A DNA stretch of 64,000 nt from positions 1 to 64,000 of the forward strand of contig MSJI02000728.1 of the NCBI GenBank assembly GCA_001931905.2. Direction: 5' to 3'. Under the pieces are notes generated by a model. It did no database searches. It saw only the letters and a list, made by a program, of their open reading frames with translations, and was not told the origin of the DNA. Positions 22,858 to 33,558 of the stretch are shown piece after piece. Numbering within the stretch: the stretch's first letter is position 1; every line of letters starts with the position of its first letter. Position numbers and translations under genes: made by a program. This DNA comes from Cladosporium sp. IMV 00045 (Eukaryota > Ascomycota > Dothideomycetes > Cladosporiales > Cladosporiaceae).

Positions 22858-24118
22858 GTCGCTGATGCGACGGTGGCAGCAATTCGACCTTGTCAACGAA
22901 TTCCGTCGGTGAGGTGAGACGTTCAGAGACTTTCCGCGCGGAAAACGCGGAGGGCGGATTCCGTGATAAACTTCTCTGCTTTCCGCCTCTCTACGACACT
23001 CTAGCAGGCAATAAAAGATTAAAGTTACTACCACTTCAGATATTGTATCCAAGTATTTCAAGAAGAGATAGCATCTTGTTTATTAAAGCTAAGATAATGA
23101 TTAGCCTATATATATTAATATATACATTAGATAATACTTGTTATTCATTCACTTACTCTAGAAAACTACGCTCCTAACGAGCTGCTCGGCTCCCAAAAGA
23201 GAAAAAGCTGGTGAACATCGACTTGGACGACCCGGTGTACTACTGCCATGGATTAAGCGACTCGTTGAAGAGGCCTCACTGTATTGCCGGGGACTCATGC
23301 AGTAGCGACTTTGTTCATGCAAAATGGATGCGTATACACGTCTCCGTACGATCCCGTCGACGTGCAGAGACAGCGATTCATGCGACAGCCGAGCCGGACC
23401 TCGATTAGTGAGAGATCCAGCCACTCTGCATAACTTCTCTGCATAACTTCTACGGGCATTAGAATTATTGAGCTATCTAGTAGTAGAAAAGACATATACG
23501 ACGTCGCTTTCTAACTTCTTCATTATTTCAAGACTAACCTACCCGCGTAGATACCGGCCTTCCTTTATGTATAAATGCGCTTTCCCCTAGTAGTAAGTCC
23601 GACTTGGACCTGGTCACTATCATCGGGTCGGGCTGATGGTTTCCACCTCGGTACACTGCGGCCCTTGCATACCATACCCTGTAAGTCTATATTGAGCTTG
23701 GTCCCACTTGTCGAAAGAAGGGTGTGTGCGCAATTTCCATTCTCTATATGATGGGCTCGCTTCGTCGTTCCAGCGCAGTGAGACCAGGATCTGGCCCCAT
23801 TGTCCAATCAGACAATATCGTACGATATCTTAAATTCCCTTCTTCGAAACGAGTATGGTTTCTCCTGCACCCGCCGAAGCTCGACAGTGCCGCAGTGCCT
23901 GTTTCACAGATGCTTGACCCTGTAGCATGCGCTGATGGTGAGCTAATGTTGGTATCTCTTCATTTCAATGCTGAATATAATTTGCTGTCCTTCTTCCTTC
24001 CCTAGTCAACTCCTCACCCAAATCATTACACTCAGATCACCTTCGACACTCAAAGATCCACAGACAAAGTGCAACTACCACTGTGTGCTTCAGGATACAC
24101 CACCACACTTACTGCAAA
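22858..24118. other. Intergenic with palindromic promoter and AT-rich stretch
   Basis: The first part (22858-22990) is the promoter of the Zn2Cys6 gene, listed separately. From 23000 to 23160 the DNA is strongly AT-rich (TATATATTAATATATACATT). Short open frames at 23.2-23.8 kb are not recognised; they look like non-coding or decayed DNA. The end is the promoter of the FAD oxidoreductase. Confidence 0.4.
22931..22990 (-). promoter_or_regulatory. CGG palindrome cluster before the Zn2Cys6 gene
   Basis: TTTCCGCGCGGAAA at 22931-22944 is a perfect 14-bp palindrome 74 bp upstream of the start codon. GGATTCCG (22956-22963) and TTTCCGCC (22980-22987) lie next to it. The half site is the same as in the PAD1-FDC1 promoter, with the inner spacer 0 instead of 1. 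This may be an autoregulatory site. Confidence 0.5.
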
Positions 24119-25562
24119 ATGGAACCCATTGAGGCTGACTACCTTGTCGTCGGCGCAGGCGCCATGGGCATGGCCTTCGTCGACACAATCCTGACCGACA
24201 CCGACAAGACAGTGGCCATCATCGATCGTTACGCCCGACCGTCTGGACATTGGACAGTGGCTTATCCTTACGTCCGCCTCCACCAGCCTTCTGCATTCTA
24301 TGGTGTCAACTCGAAGCATCTGGGCGACGACCAAATCGATCAAGTCGGCTGGAACAAAGGCCTGTGTGAGCTGGCATCTCGAGACGAGGTCTGCTCTTAC
24401 TACGACCTAGTCATGCGTCAGACGTTCCTCCCCTCCGGCCGCGTGACTTACTACCCCAAGCACGAGTACACTGGCGAAGGGTCGTTCCACTCCATCTTGA
24501 CGGGCAAGAAGTATTCCACAGGAAGCAAGACACGCATCGTGGATGCCACCTTCATGAAAGTAAAAGTTCCTTCGATGAGCCCGCCAGCTTACGAAATAGC
24601 CTCTGGCGTGCAGCTGCTGACACCAAACGATCTGCCGAGCATGCAACGCCAATATAACAACTACACTGTCGTCGGAGCCGGCAAAACAGGCATCGACGCT
24701 TGCCTCTGGCTCCTTACCAATGGCATTGACCCTGCCAGCATTACTTGGATCATGCCTCGCGACTCGTACTACTTCGAAAGGAGTCATCTCCAGCCTGGCC
24801 TGCGTTTCGCCGACGAGACTCAATCCAGGCTCAAAGCAGTAGGCGAGGCCATCGCGACCGCTACGTCAGTGGACGACCTCATCGACCGCCTGGAATCTTT
24901 AGGGCACCTCCTCCGCCTGGACGAGAACGCCAAGCCAACCATGTTCCGCTGCGCAACCGTCTCCCTCGCCGAATTCGAGCAGCTCAAAAGAATCCAATCG
25001 ATCGTACGCCAAGGTCGTGTGATCAGCCTCGATCAACACCAAGTCACCCTGCAACAGGGGAGCTACGCAACCCCACACGACACGGTCTTCATCGACTGTA
25101 GCGCCGACGCGCTCGCCAGGTTAGAGCCTGTACCTGTCTTCCAGGGCAAGCTCATCACGCTGCAACCCGTGCGCTATTGCCAGCAAGTCTAGCGCCGCTT
25201 TCATCGCGCACGTCGAAGCCGCCTACCCCGACGACGAAGCCAAGAACGCCCTCACCAACGTGGTCCCGCACCCGAACCAAGTCCACGACTACCCCGTCGC
25301 CATGCTGCAGAGCCAGCTCAACGGTCTGCGCTGGAACGCGGCGCCCAAGACGTACAAGTGGCTTCAGGAGGCGCGGCTCGATTGGTTTGGGTCGATGGTG
25401 CCGGCTGCGCCTGAGGACCCGGAGGCTGCAAAGGTATTTTTTAGAGAGCTGGGTGCGAGGGCCGCTGGGATGTGTGAAAAGTTGAAGGATTTGCTGTTTG
25501 CCTTGCCTGAGGGGGAGGCGGCGAGGGTTAAGGTGCAGCTTGGGGGGTTTGAGGCGAAGTAA
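24119..25562 (+). CDS. FAD/NAD(P)-binding oxidoreductase, one frame break
   Basis: The protein starts MEPIEADYLVVGAGAMGMAF, with a GxGxxG dinucleotide-binding loop for FAD, then VAIIDRYARPSGHW. A second nucleotide-binding loop, YTVVGAGKTGIDACLWLL, points to a two-dinucleotide flavoprotein related to flavin monooxygenases. The fungal homologues I know of are uncharacterised, about 480 residues. The frame is open to a TAG at 25190-25192 right after PVRYCQQV. The same protein continues in the +1 frame as SAAFIAHVEAAYPDDEAKNA and HPNQVHDYPVAMLQSQLNGL to a stop at 25562. Either one base is extra or two are missing at about 25189; no intron fits. Without repair about 120 C-terminal residues are lost. 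Nothing nearby tells its substrate. The fold is well supported, its present function is not. Confidence 0.65.
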
Positions 25563-25689
25563 TGATGCGGTTTCTGCCATGCTGAACATACAAAAGCTGG
25601 ATATGGAACAGGCCTGAGAGTTGGTTCTATCTCGGCATCGACGAGAGGAGGTAGACCTCGATTTATGCGTTCTTCCATATGCGAATCAA

Positions 25690-26610
25690 TGTCTTTGCCG
25701 CGCGAGGGACACATTCATATTGGCTTGACAGAGAGCATCTATGGTGGTTATGCCCACGGCGGTTATGATGGCATGCAAGGTACGTCAATAGTTGATTCAA
25801 TCTAGTCGCTTAACCATTACCGGACCCAACTAAGTTATGAATTAGCTGAGTGTGTACGAGTACCCCATGCCGACGAGTCTCTTATGCCGGTACCGGCCGT
25901 GATTCATCTAGATCCTTCCACCAATTCGACCGAGTCATTGGAGCTCGACTTTCTACTTCTCTCAGATATCTTCGCAACAGGCTGGACTCTGGATTCCAAC
26001 CGGGCGATACTGTCGCTGTTTTTGGTGCTGGACCCGTTGGGCTGTTGGCTGCATACTCTGCGATTCTCAGGGGTGCCTCGAAGGTTCACAACGTCGACTA
26101 CATTCCATCACGCTTGAGCATCGCGAGCTCTATTGGGGTGATTCCGATTAACTTCGAAGACTCCGACCCGGCAGATCAAATCCTTGCTTTGGACCCTAAT
26201 GGAGTCGTCAGGTGGATTTTGTCCGCTACGAAGCTGTGGATCGCAACATGACCCGGTCATCGAACGTTGTCAATAGCAACATGTTGGCAGTGGCGGCCAA
26301 CCGCGGCGGCATTGGCACCATTGGGGTTTACGACACGGCCGTGGCCAATTCGTCAACATCGCCGCTCGAAGGCACTAACCCAGAGAACATCGACTCCCCC
26401 ATCGGTGCTCTCTTCAGCAACGAGCTGAGTTGGCGAGGAGGTATCTCAAGGCCAATTGACCTTGCGCCGGATCTATTGCAATTAATTCTGTCAGGAAGCG
26501 CTCGTCCGAGCTTTGTCGTGAGTCGTGAGGCCAGCATTGGGGATGCACCCGAAGCTTATGCCCAATTTGAGAGACATGAAGAGGTGAAGATTGTCATCAG
26601 TTTTGACTAA
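25690..26610 (+). pseudogene. Zinc-type alcohol/formaldehyde dehydrogenase, truncated and frameshifted
   Basis: The sequence matches the middle and end of a medium-chain, glutathione-independent formaldehyde-dehydrogenase-like enzyme. GGYAHGGYDGMQ is joined by an intron (about 25777-25845) to the segment VRVPHADESLMPVP. LLSDIFATGW leads, after a frame change near 25990, into GFQPGDTVAVFGAGPVGLLA, the Rossmann NAD loop. After ASKVHNVDYIPSRL the frame changes again near 26210 to VDFVRYEAVDRNM. The remainder ends in GDAPEAYAQFERHEEVKIVI. Both frame changes correspond to one lost base. The N-terminal 100 or so residues with the catalytic zinc ligands are missing or unrecognisable, so this cannot make an enzyme. 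Confidence 0.75.
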
Positions 26611-26995
26611 AAAAGAGTGGCACAACCTGCTTTCGACAGATTTCTGCCGAGCGACCGCCCACTGTTATGGTGAGCCTCGATTGAGATTACTTTGACCTAT
26701 CGTTTTTGAAAGCTGCTAGGACGGTTGGCGCTAGCATGTGCCTCTTGCACTGGCCTGAGGACAGTTTACATACTCTGCTCGATCGATTCATGGGGCCCTG
26801 CAGATCTCAAGAATCTGCGGAAACGACAATGCAACATTATATTTCACACGAGTCTGATGCTTGGATCCTTTTGAAACAACGTTACTATAATTGATGTCGA
26901 TCTTGACAAAGCTTACAGAGAACCTATATGATGAAGACGACTTTCAAATAACTCAGTACAAAAAGTACACCTTCGGCCCATCGACTTGAATCATC
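26611..26995. other. Intergenic, convergent ends
   Basis: No coding signal or repeat seen. Confidence 0.4.
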
Positions 26996-28089
26996 TCAAG
27001 CAAAATACTCGTCTAGAAAATGACGAGTTTGCTCGTCTGCCTGGATGTATTTGGTGGCTTCTAAACCATCACGCAAGAGAAGATCATCGAGTGTCTTCTT
27101 CTGATATCCTTTCACTTCCCAGATGTCTTTTCCCACGTTGTGAGATCCGTCGCCCATCTTCTTCCGGACCAGAGCATCGAGCCTATCGCTTTGGGCCAGT
27201 TTGGCAGCATTTTGCACGCTGTCAAATGCGACCTGCGGTGGCGCACCAACCTTTTTCTGCATTGTCTTCTCGATTTCTCCAGTCGTTGGATGCAACTCGT
27301 TCAAACCGATTACACGCCCAGCTAAGCTGGACGGGTCGGCTTCGACGAAAATGGAAGCATATCCAGCCGCAACGTAATTACGGGTGCTGCGTATCATGAG
27401 TCAGCTTTGAAATCGTCAAAACCATACTTGAAGAGCTTAATGTAACGTACCAGAGCCAGATTTCGTTGCTCCTGCTGTCACCAGTATGCAAAATCCGATT
27501 GTTTGCAAGATCTATCCCCATGTAACTAGTGATCTTAGTCTAGGACAGAAACGACTCGAGAGATTCTGCCATACTTACGGTGAGTCCAAAGCGAATGAGG
27601 TGAAGTTTCCAATCACGATGGTGACCCGCGGCACACCAGCATTTTTCAGTTCCACCTCAAGCTTCTCTTTCTCTCGAGGCACGGTGACGAATTCCCTTTC
27701 TTCGGGTGTATATGGTAGTGCAAGATCTGACGGGACGAAGAGTTTGATTTTCTCCTCGCGCATGAATGGCACAAGCTTTGCCTGGTCTGTCAGACCTTCG
27801 TGGCCAATGAAAGAACTAGAGGGGAAAGTCAGAAACAATATGATCTAGACCGTGCACTCGCTACTCACATGAGAATGTCGACACCGCGCAGTGCGAGTGC
27901 AATGGACTCGTTGCTGTTCCAAGAATAACGCACTACCTCGACGTTGTCAGGGAGATTTTGAATGCTAGACTTCTCGCGGGCAAGAATGCGTAATGGCTTT
28001 GCGAATGGCTGCTCTGCAAGCGATTTGATTATGGTCTGCGCAGCCCAGCCGTTGTTGCCAATGATGGCGATCTTGTCGGAGCGAGCCAT
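26996..28089 (-). CDS. NmrA-like / isoflavone-reductase-like NAD(P)-binding protein
   Basis: Four exons (28089-27869, 27815-27579, 27525-27451, 27386-26996) with introns of 53, 53 and 64 nt, 307 residues, all phases consistent. KIAIIGNNGWAAQTIIKSLA is the N-terminal dinucleotide-binding loop of atypical short-chain reductases, with GxxGxxA spacing. VRYSWNSNESIALALRGVDIL and FMREEKIKLFVPSDLALPYT follow the NmrA pattern. Such proteins are either redox-sensing regulators or reductases of aromatic compounds. The catalytic Tyr-x3-Lys of classical SDRs is not evident. Unlike its neighbours on both sides it has no frame break. Substrate or partner unknown. Confidence 0.82.
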
Positions 28090-28411
28090 GCTTGATATAT
28101 CGTGAGAAGCTGAGAGATGTGAAATCAGGGAAGGACAAGAATCCAGGAGGGGAATCCAGAGGTGGGGGAGCTAGCTCTGGATATAGTGTTGGGGTGCTAT
28201 ATAAGTTAAAGCAACCCGTATAGCGTGGAAAGCTTACAAAAGTCTCGCGAATTGACGTAAGCAAAGCGGAATAAAACCATGTTGATCTGTAATACCTTAC
28301 TAAAGCCTGTCCACATCTTTATATGTACTGCTGAACGCAGTCGAAGGGAGAGGATTATGAGAAAAGGTAATTCGTTCGTGGTTCGATGCATCTTACTCAG
28401 ATGCAATTAAG
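28090..28411. other. Intergenic
   Basis: Upstream of the NmrA-like gene and downstream of the glycosyltransferase. Nothing recognised. Confidence 0.4.
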
Positions 28412-29747
28412 TCAACTAGGTACATTAAGCAAGGGCTTTCCCCGGCCCCCAATGCCTACGACAATATCGTGCTCCCTCTTCAGCTCTTCGGCATCGTTAA
28501 GCTCATACTGGAAGCTCCATAGCTTCGCAGCAACAGGCATGTCGTTCTTCGAAGCCTCGCCAAAATCATCTCCCTTCGAGCTTTTCCGGCCAATGTGTTG
28601 CAGGACTGGAGGCGTCAAAGCCCAGCGGAACTCAGCATGTGCGTCAGCATATTCTTCAATGAGCATGCCCACAAAGCCGATCTTGCGCTCCTCAAATAGA
28701 TGCGCGACGTCTTGAGCTTTTGCACGCGGGAATACCAGACCCTGGGAGCAACAGCCGTATTGGTTCATTGCGTTGATGCCTTCGTTCAGTGGCAGAACCG
28801 TCGACTTTCCTGCTGCGAAAAACAGGGATATGATGAATAGAAGGAAGATCGCTACCAAGATCAGGAGCATTGGAGCTGTGACCGACTTCTTGGATGCCGT
28901 GGTGGATGTTCGGATAGCAAATACTGTGCCCACGACAAGCATCGTAAACATCAGTGACCAGAAAAGATGTGTTGGCCAAGATTCACTATTCCACCCCAAG
29001 AACTCTTCGGTATAGAACAGTCGCATGTAGAGGTAGTCGCTTAGCCCCTGGGAACGAGCGACAGTATCGTCGATTTGCTGAAGACCCAGCATAGTCTTCC
29101 AGAACCAACCTTCGGAGGCTAGAACATCGTCTTCCAGCATGGCGATGTGCAGCGTTCCCACTTCTATAGGTGTAGTCGAAAAGCATTTTCTCTCTATTCC
29201 CAATGTCCTGCTCCAGAGCAACAATGTGTTCGAGTTGGCTTGGTTCGTATAGCAGGACCTTGTCTACCGTTCTGGACAACCAAGCTTCCTGGTACTCCAA
29301 ATTTGTCAATGGATCGGAGTGGGCAATAAGCACAACGATGTAAACAAGATTACGCTCTTCTGGAGAAAGTCCCTCAAGCAAGGATCCTACCGTGGGCCTG
29401 AGGTGCCGGGTTCCTTGACGACCAACGGAAGGTATCCCAACGCAGAGTTGCTTATCATGAATTGATCCTAGGCTTTCTGGCGCGACAAAATCGTCCGCAG
29501 ACGCTCGCTCAATGTATTCTTGAGCCTGTTGCCCCCGAATGGTCGAGTATTTGCGTTCATACGCAGTGTCGGGCTGAAAGAACAGGGAGCCCGGGTCGCG
29601 AGCAGAGATACTGCGTAATGCGAGAGACGCTCCCAGCACACCAAGGAGCATGCAAAAGCATACTCGCCAGAACAACGAGAGGTTCTGAAGCCGGTAAGAC
29701 CATGTTGAGGTGCCTTGACGGATGGCTAGAAGGGGTCTCATGATCAT
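28412..29747 (-). CDS. PGAP4-like membrane glycosyltransferase, frame broken by small deletion
   Basis: The protein resembles PGAP4/TMEM246 and fungal relatives, Golgi glycosyltransferases acting on GPI anchors. The N-terminus has a TM anchor (WRVCFCMLLGVLGASLALRS). LCVGIPSVGRQGTRHLRPTV and LVYIVVLIAHSDP form the start of the GT fold. After EKMLFDYT the frame is lost near 29165. In another frame it goes on as VGTLHIAMLEDDVLASEGWF, with the acidic metal-binding motif. A tandem pair of TM helices (THLFWSLMFTMLVVGT; APMLLILVAIFLLFIISLFF) interrupts the catalytic domain, as known for PGAP4. The end is DIVVGIGGRGKPLLNVPS. By family spacing about 14-17 bases are missing at the break. Family confident, function probably lost. 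Confidence 0.65.
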
Positions 29748-32665
29748 ATAGCCCTTCTGCGAGGTTTGGGAAAGATTCAGTAAAGAGAAACGTGACGAGA
29801 GCCTACTAACGCTTGAGACATGTTATGTGCAAGGTCTCAGCGCAGCATTTGTGACACGGCACTGATAGCCATAGCAAAAGATGGCAGGTTTGATAGGATT
29901 GCGCGAGACGAAGAAAGAAACAAAACCGAAGAGTAACGCTACTCTGAATCCTCCTATTACCTACACCCCTACTAGGCGTTAGTAGCCCAGCGCTGAGTGG
30001 ACTAGTATAGTGGAGCAACATGAACAAAGCGTGAATGGGGAGTTTACGCAGCCTCAGAAGTGGTGGTTGCTAGGTACTGCCACGGATGATTTGCTCTTAG
30101 GCTTGGCAATGTTCCTTCTATGTTTCAAGACCAAGGTGCTGAAAAGTATCTAACCCGGAAGACTCATGACTGCACAGCGGAGGGGTCTTCTCGAAATTTG
30201 CTATCGCGGATTGCAGAGTAGGAGCAGACCAGACGTGTAGAGTACCTTGGCCGTTGGTCCCATTGCTGGCTGCCATTGGCTCTTCGCCTTATGGCGCCTC
30301 GGGAGTGACTCCTTCCTTCGCTCATCCTGGATTGAGCACGACCAGACGAGAACACCAAAGGCCTGCCAAGGGCTTGTCAACAACTCAGTCCCGTCAGGGA
30401 GAGGCAGAAGTCGTACTTGTAGCTCCAGTGATGCAATTATGAGGCACCCGTGAGTTTTCCATTCGTGTCTCATCTTGCCTGATGTCGCACACGTTGTCCA
30501 TGTCTTTGTCAATCGCGGCTGAGGTCTTCAAAATTGCCCGAGAAATGATGCACATCCATCCCGTCGGCATCTTTACGGGACCCACCAGCCTTGTGAGGCG
30601 GAATCCTTCGGCGCATAGTCCGGCAGTCAAAGTGGAGAATTCGATCTATCGTATTTTCAGCATCAAGGCTTTATCAGAGTGCGAAACTCTCAGTGACTTC
30701 GTCGTGAACAGAACGAAGCCGGTCAAGTATTCCTGCAACCTCGTCTGTCCCAGGATAAAGAATGTACTAGCATGCAGCTTCCCAATCTCAGACTCACAAT
30801 GAAACAAGCTGCCTCAGAGATTGCCGAGCTCTCAATGACCGAGATTGGTTCAGTCCCAAGGTCCATAACAAGTCATGGGCGGCGGCCCGCGAAGTTGACC
30901 CACAGTGGGTACTGAGCGTTTTGAAGAACGCTCCACGAGAACACTCACAATCCGATCCAGAATTCTTCCTGACTGTGGCAGCATCTCTTGGCTCTCTTGG
31001 TAGGCATTACCGGCGATCGCTCGTTATCAATCCAGCATGCACTACCTACATGGGTTGTGTTCAATCCCCTTGTTTTGTGGCGTTGTTCGATATACACGAA
31101 TCGTCCAATGCCACAAACGCGAGATTATGATGGCCTGTTTCTGTGACACGGTAATATGTGCGTGGCTTAAGGGATTGACTCCATTTCCTTAAAAGCAAGA
31201 CTAGATCTGCGCAGTCAAGACCGTTAGTCAGTCGAGTAATCCTTGTAGAGAAGGATGAGGATGTGGGTACACTAAATCCTATTCATGGGGTCTTCACGAT
31301 GGGATCGACCTAGGCAAAAAAGGGGGATCGGAAGCATGAGCGCGTTCTCCCTTGACCTCCCATTCATCGTGCACAAAGAGGCGAAATTCTCATGTCATTG
31401 TGTTAACTACTGAAAATGGAGCGTTTGAACCGTCGTCCGTGTTTAGCAGCATTTGGAGCCCACAAAACCCGCCTTTTCGGAATCTAGTTAGCATTGGATA
31501 GGCCGTATGAGCCAAATCAGCAGCTCGGAAAGTTTCCTTGATACGTGATTGGAGTCTGGCAGAACTACGGCAAGAGCACTGGTCGCGCTTTGGCTCACAT
31601 CCTTTCTGACATCACAAGAGGCGAAGGATGAAGTCCGCACTCTGCAATGAACAGAGCTTGGTCATTCCTTTGCTGTATCTGGATACCCTGCTGAGCTAGT
31701 GAGCTCGAGTTGAGGCCAGACGTGGAAGAACGGCCGTGAAGTATTTCTCTGTTTCCACATGCCACATGCGCATCTATCGTTAATCAGTCTGCCAGGACAC
31801 GAAGGAGTCACTTAGAGCGCGAGACGCGACTGGCACCGAAAAAGGCCTACAACTCCTTCTTGTATACGCTTGTTCGCCGCATTTTCGTCGTGAACAGCAT
31901 ACGAGTTATTTCATTGACGCCAGTGATGTCGTCAAGTCTTGTTTAGCTGTGATCATATCGGATACGGCAATTGGAGCTGGACAAACAGTCTTGCGTATGT
32001 GGTGTCGACGAATGGCGCACGCAAATTCTTCTTCCCTTCAGTCATCCAGCTTTCATAATCCCTATTTGCGTTTGATTTTCACCTTCCGAGCGCTTCCCCT
32101 GCAGAAACGAACAGGTGACGTAGACGAAGGATTCTGATTCGTGTAGTTCCAGTTCCTGGAGTTCTAGGCTTCGAAGGTTATGTAGCTTTCACAGATCATC
32201 TTCCCCGCATGGATTTCCATCAGTCATTCTCTATATGATCTACTGCAGATTGCAGATTCGAGCATGACCTGATGCACATCATTTCGTGCTCTTTATAGCA
32301 TCAAGTGTGGCGACCTTTCCGTTGTAGCTTGACAAGTTAAACAAGTCATAGTTGCTTGCCCGCGTGCGGCTGACACTTTCATTCAGCCATCTGAGAACAC
32401 CTGGCAAGAAAAGCCGAGCATAACAGAAGATAGTTGTATCCTCATCTCACGGTCGTTGCATTCGCCGCGCAATGTCTCGGGCGAGGTGTTTCCAGCTCAA
32501 AAATCCAGCACCAGCTGCGCCGGTTCGTACCCCTGCTTCCATGTCTTATTTTCGATGGTGCATGTCCCATACGGTGCGTCTAGATCGACAGGTTCTCCAG
32601 TGCGCTCCAGCTGGACCGTGCCACCTGAGAGCTCTTTGCACTTACGCCCAAAGTAAGGCTGGAAG
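29748..32665. other. Gene-poor region with possible decayed coding pieces
   Basis: No gene can be called in 2.9 kb. A stretch at about 30,820-31,000 (+) reads like protein (DWFSPKVHNKSWAAAREVDP), but I do not recognise it and it has no start or continuation. At the right end (32485-32665, minus) lies the C-terminal part of the relic described with MITE copy 2. No repeats seen by eye. Confidence 0.4.
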
Positions 32666-33558
32666 CAAACCTGCTTTTGGTACCCTTACCCATTAAATTT
32701 GTGCTACCCTTACCCATGATTTGGGTACCCATGGAGGTGGCGCCTCACCCTTACCCATAATGGGTACCCGTTCTAGCAAGTCTTGGCATTCTCATGCCCG
32801 CCCTTTCCGATTTCGGGTGGGGTGCAGGTCATGTCCAGCGGCTCTTATGCAAATCCTCGTATATTCATCTCTCACAAGCGAAGCGAATATGTCAGTCAAG
32901 CAATGAGCTTATACAACACTGAATGAATTGATCCCACGATGTTTCAAAGCCGTCAATAGTCTGCTGATCGAGCCAAGCTCGGACGCTGCCCAGCCCTACC
33001 CGGTCTTGTGAGATGCTTTCGACGAATCAGAGTAAGTAATATTATCAGATCTTATCAAATGGGTACCCTTTGGGTACCCTTACCCACTAAATCTCTTGTT
33101 CATACCCTTACCCATCCCCTTAAGGGTGGTACCCTTACCCGTGAAATGGGTACCCTTACCAAAAGCAGGTTTGGCTGGAAGACGCAAATCCTCTCGGATC
33201 CTCCGGGCAACTCTAAAATGCGAGTGGAGCGAGAACCAACCCAAGGTTCGATCAGTCAAGCTGTGACGAGGCCTGACATGCCGACAAGCCATGCTATACA
33301 AAAAAGCGGAATAGCAGCAGGGCCGTTGATGATATGGACGCGTATGCCGTACAAGTCGTATGCCATGGGTAGCCAAAATACCTCCTGCAAGAGGTAGCTT
33401 TGCAACTTGTTGATTGGATAGTCGTAACGTGTCTGTGGCGGTAGTGGTGCACGCATAGGCTCAGGTGTGAGTGTAATCATTGTATCTCCGCAGGTCCCTT
33501 TGGTTGAGACGCGACTTAGGACCAAACGAAAGGTGGACGTTGCCATTGGTGATCTCAA
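32485..33558 (-). pseudogene. Unrecognised small-protein gene relic interrupted by MITE copy 2
   Basis: On the minus strand an open frame ending at 33256 (TA stop TGA) contains YPINKLQSYLLQEVFWLPMA. In the same frame beyond this stop it continues WVGSRSTRILELPGGSERIC up to the MITE at 33173. When the 508-bp element and one copy of GCTGGAAG are removed, the frame runs on as VFQPYFGRKCKELSGGTVQL and ends PAQLVLDF at 32485. The C-terminal 70 residues hold several Cys and could belong to a secreted protein, but no signal peptide was found. I do not recognise a family. The start and exon structure are unknown. Confidence 0.4.
32666..33173. mobile_element. hAT-type MITE, copy 2 (less mutated)
   Basis: 508 bp, same length and ends as copy 1 at 18.1 kb, with its own 8-bp target duplication GCTGGAAG (32658-32665 and 33174-33181). 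It is about 96% identical to copy 1 in the same orientation. It keeps C or G at all 20 positions where copy 1 has T or A, so it is nearer the ancestral sequence. Subterminal GGTACCC/CCCTTACCC units are preserved. No open frame of note. Confidence 0.92.

Noticed and set aside
23158..23807. Small frames between the regulator and the FAD gene as possible genes
   Set aside because: No motif, no consistent splicing, next to AT-rich DNA; likely non-coding.
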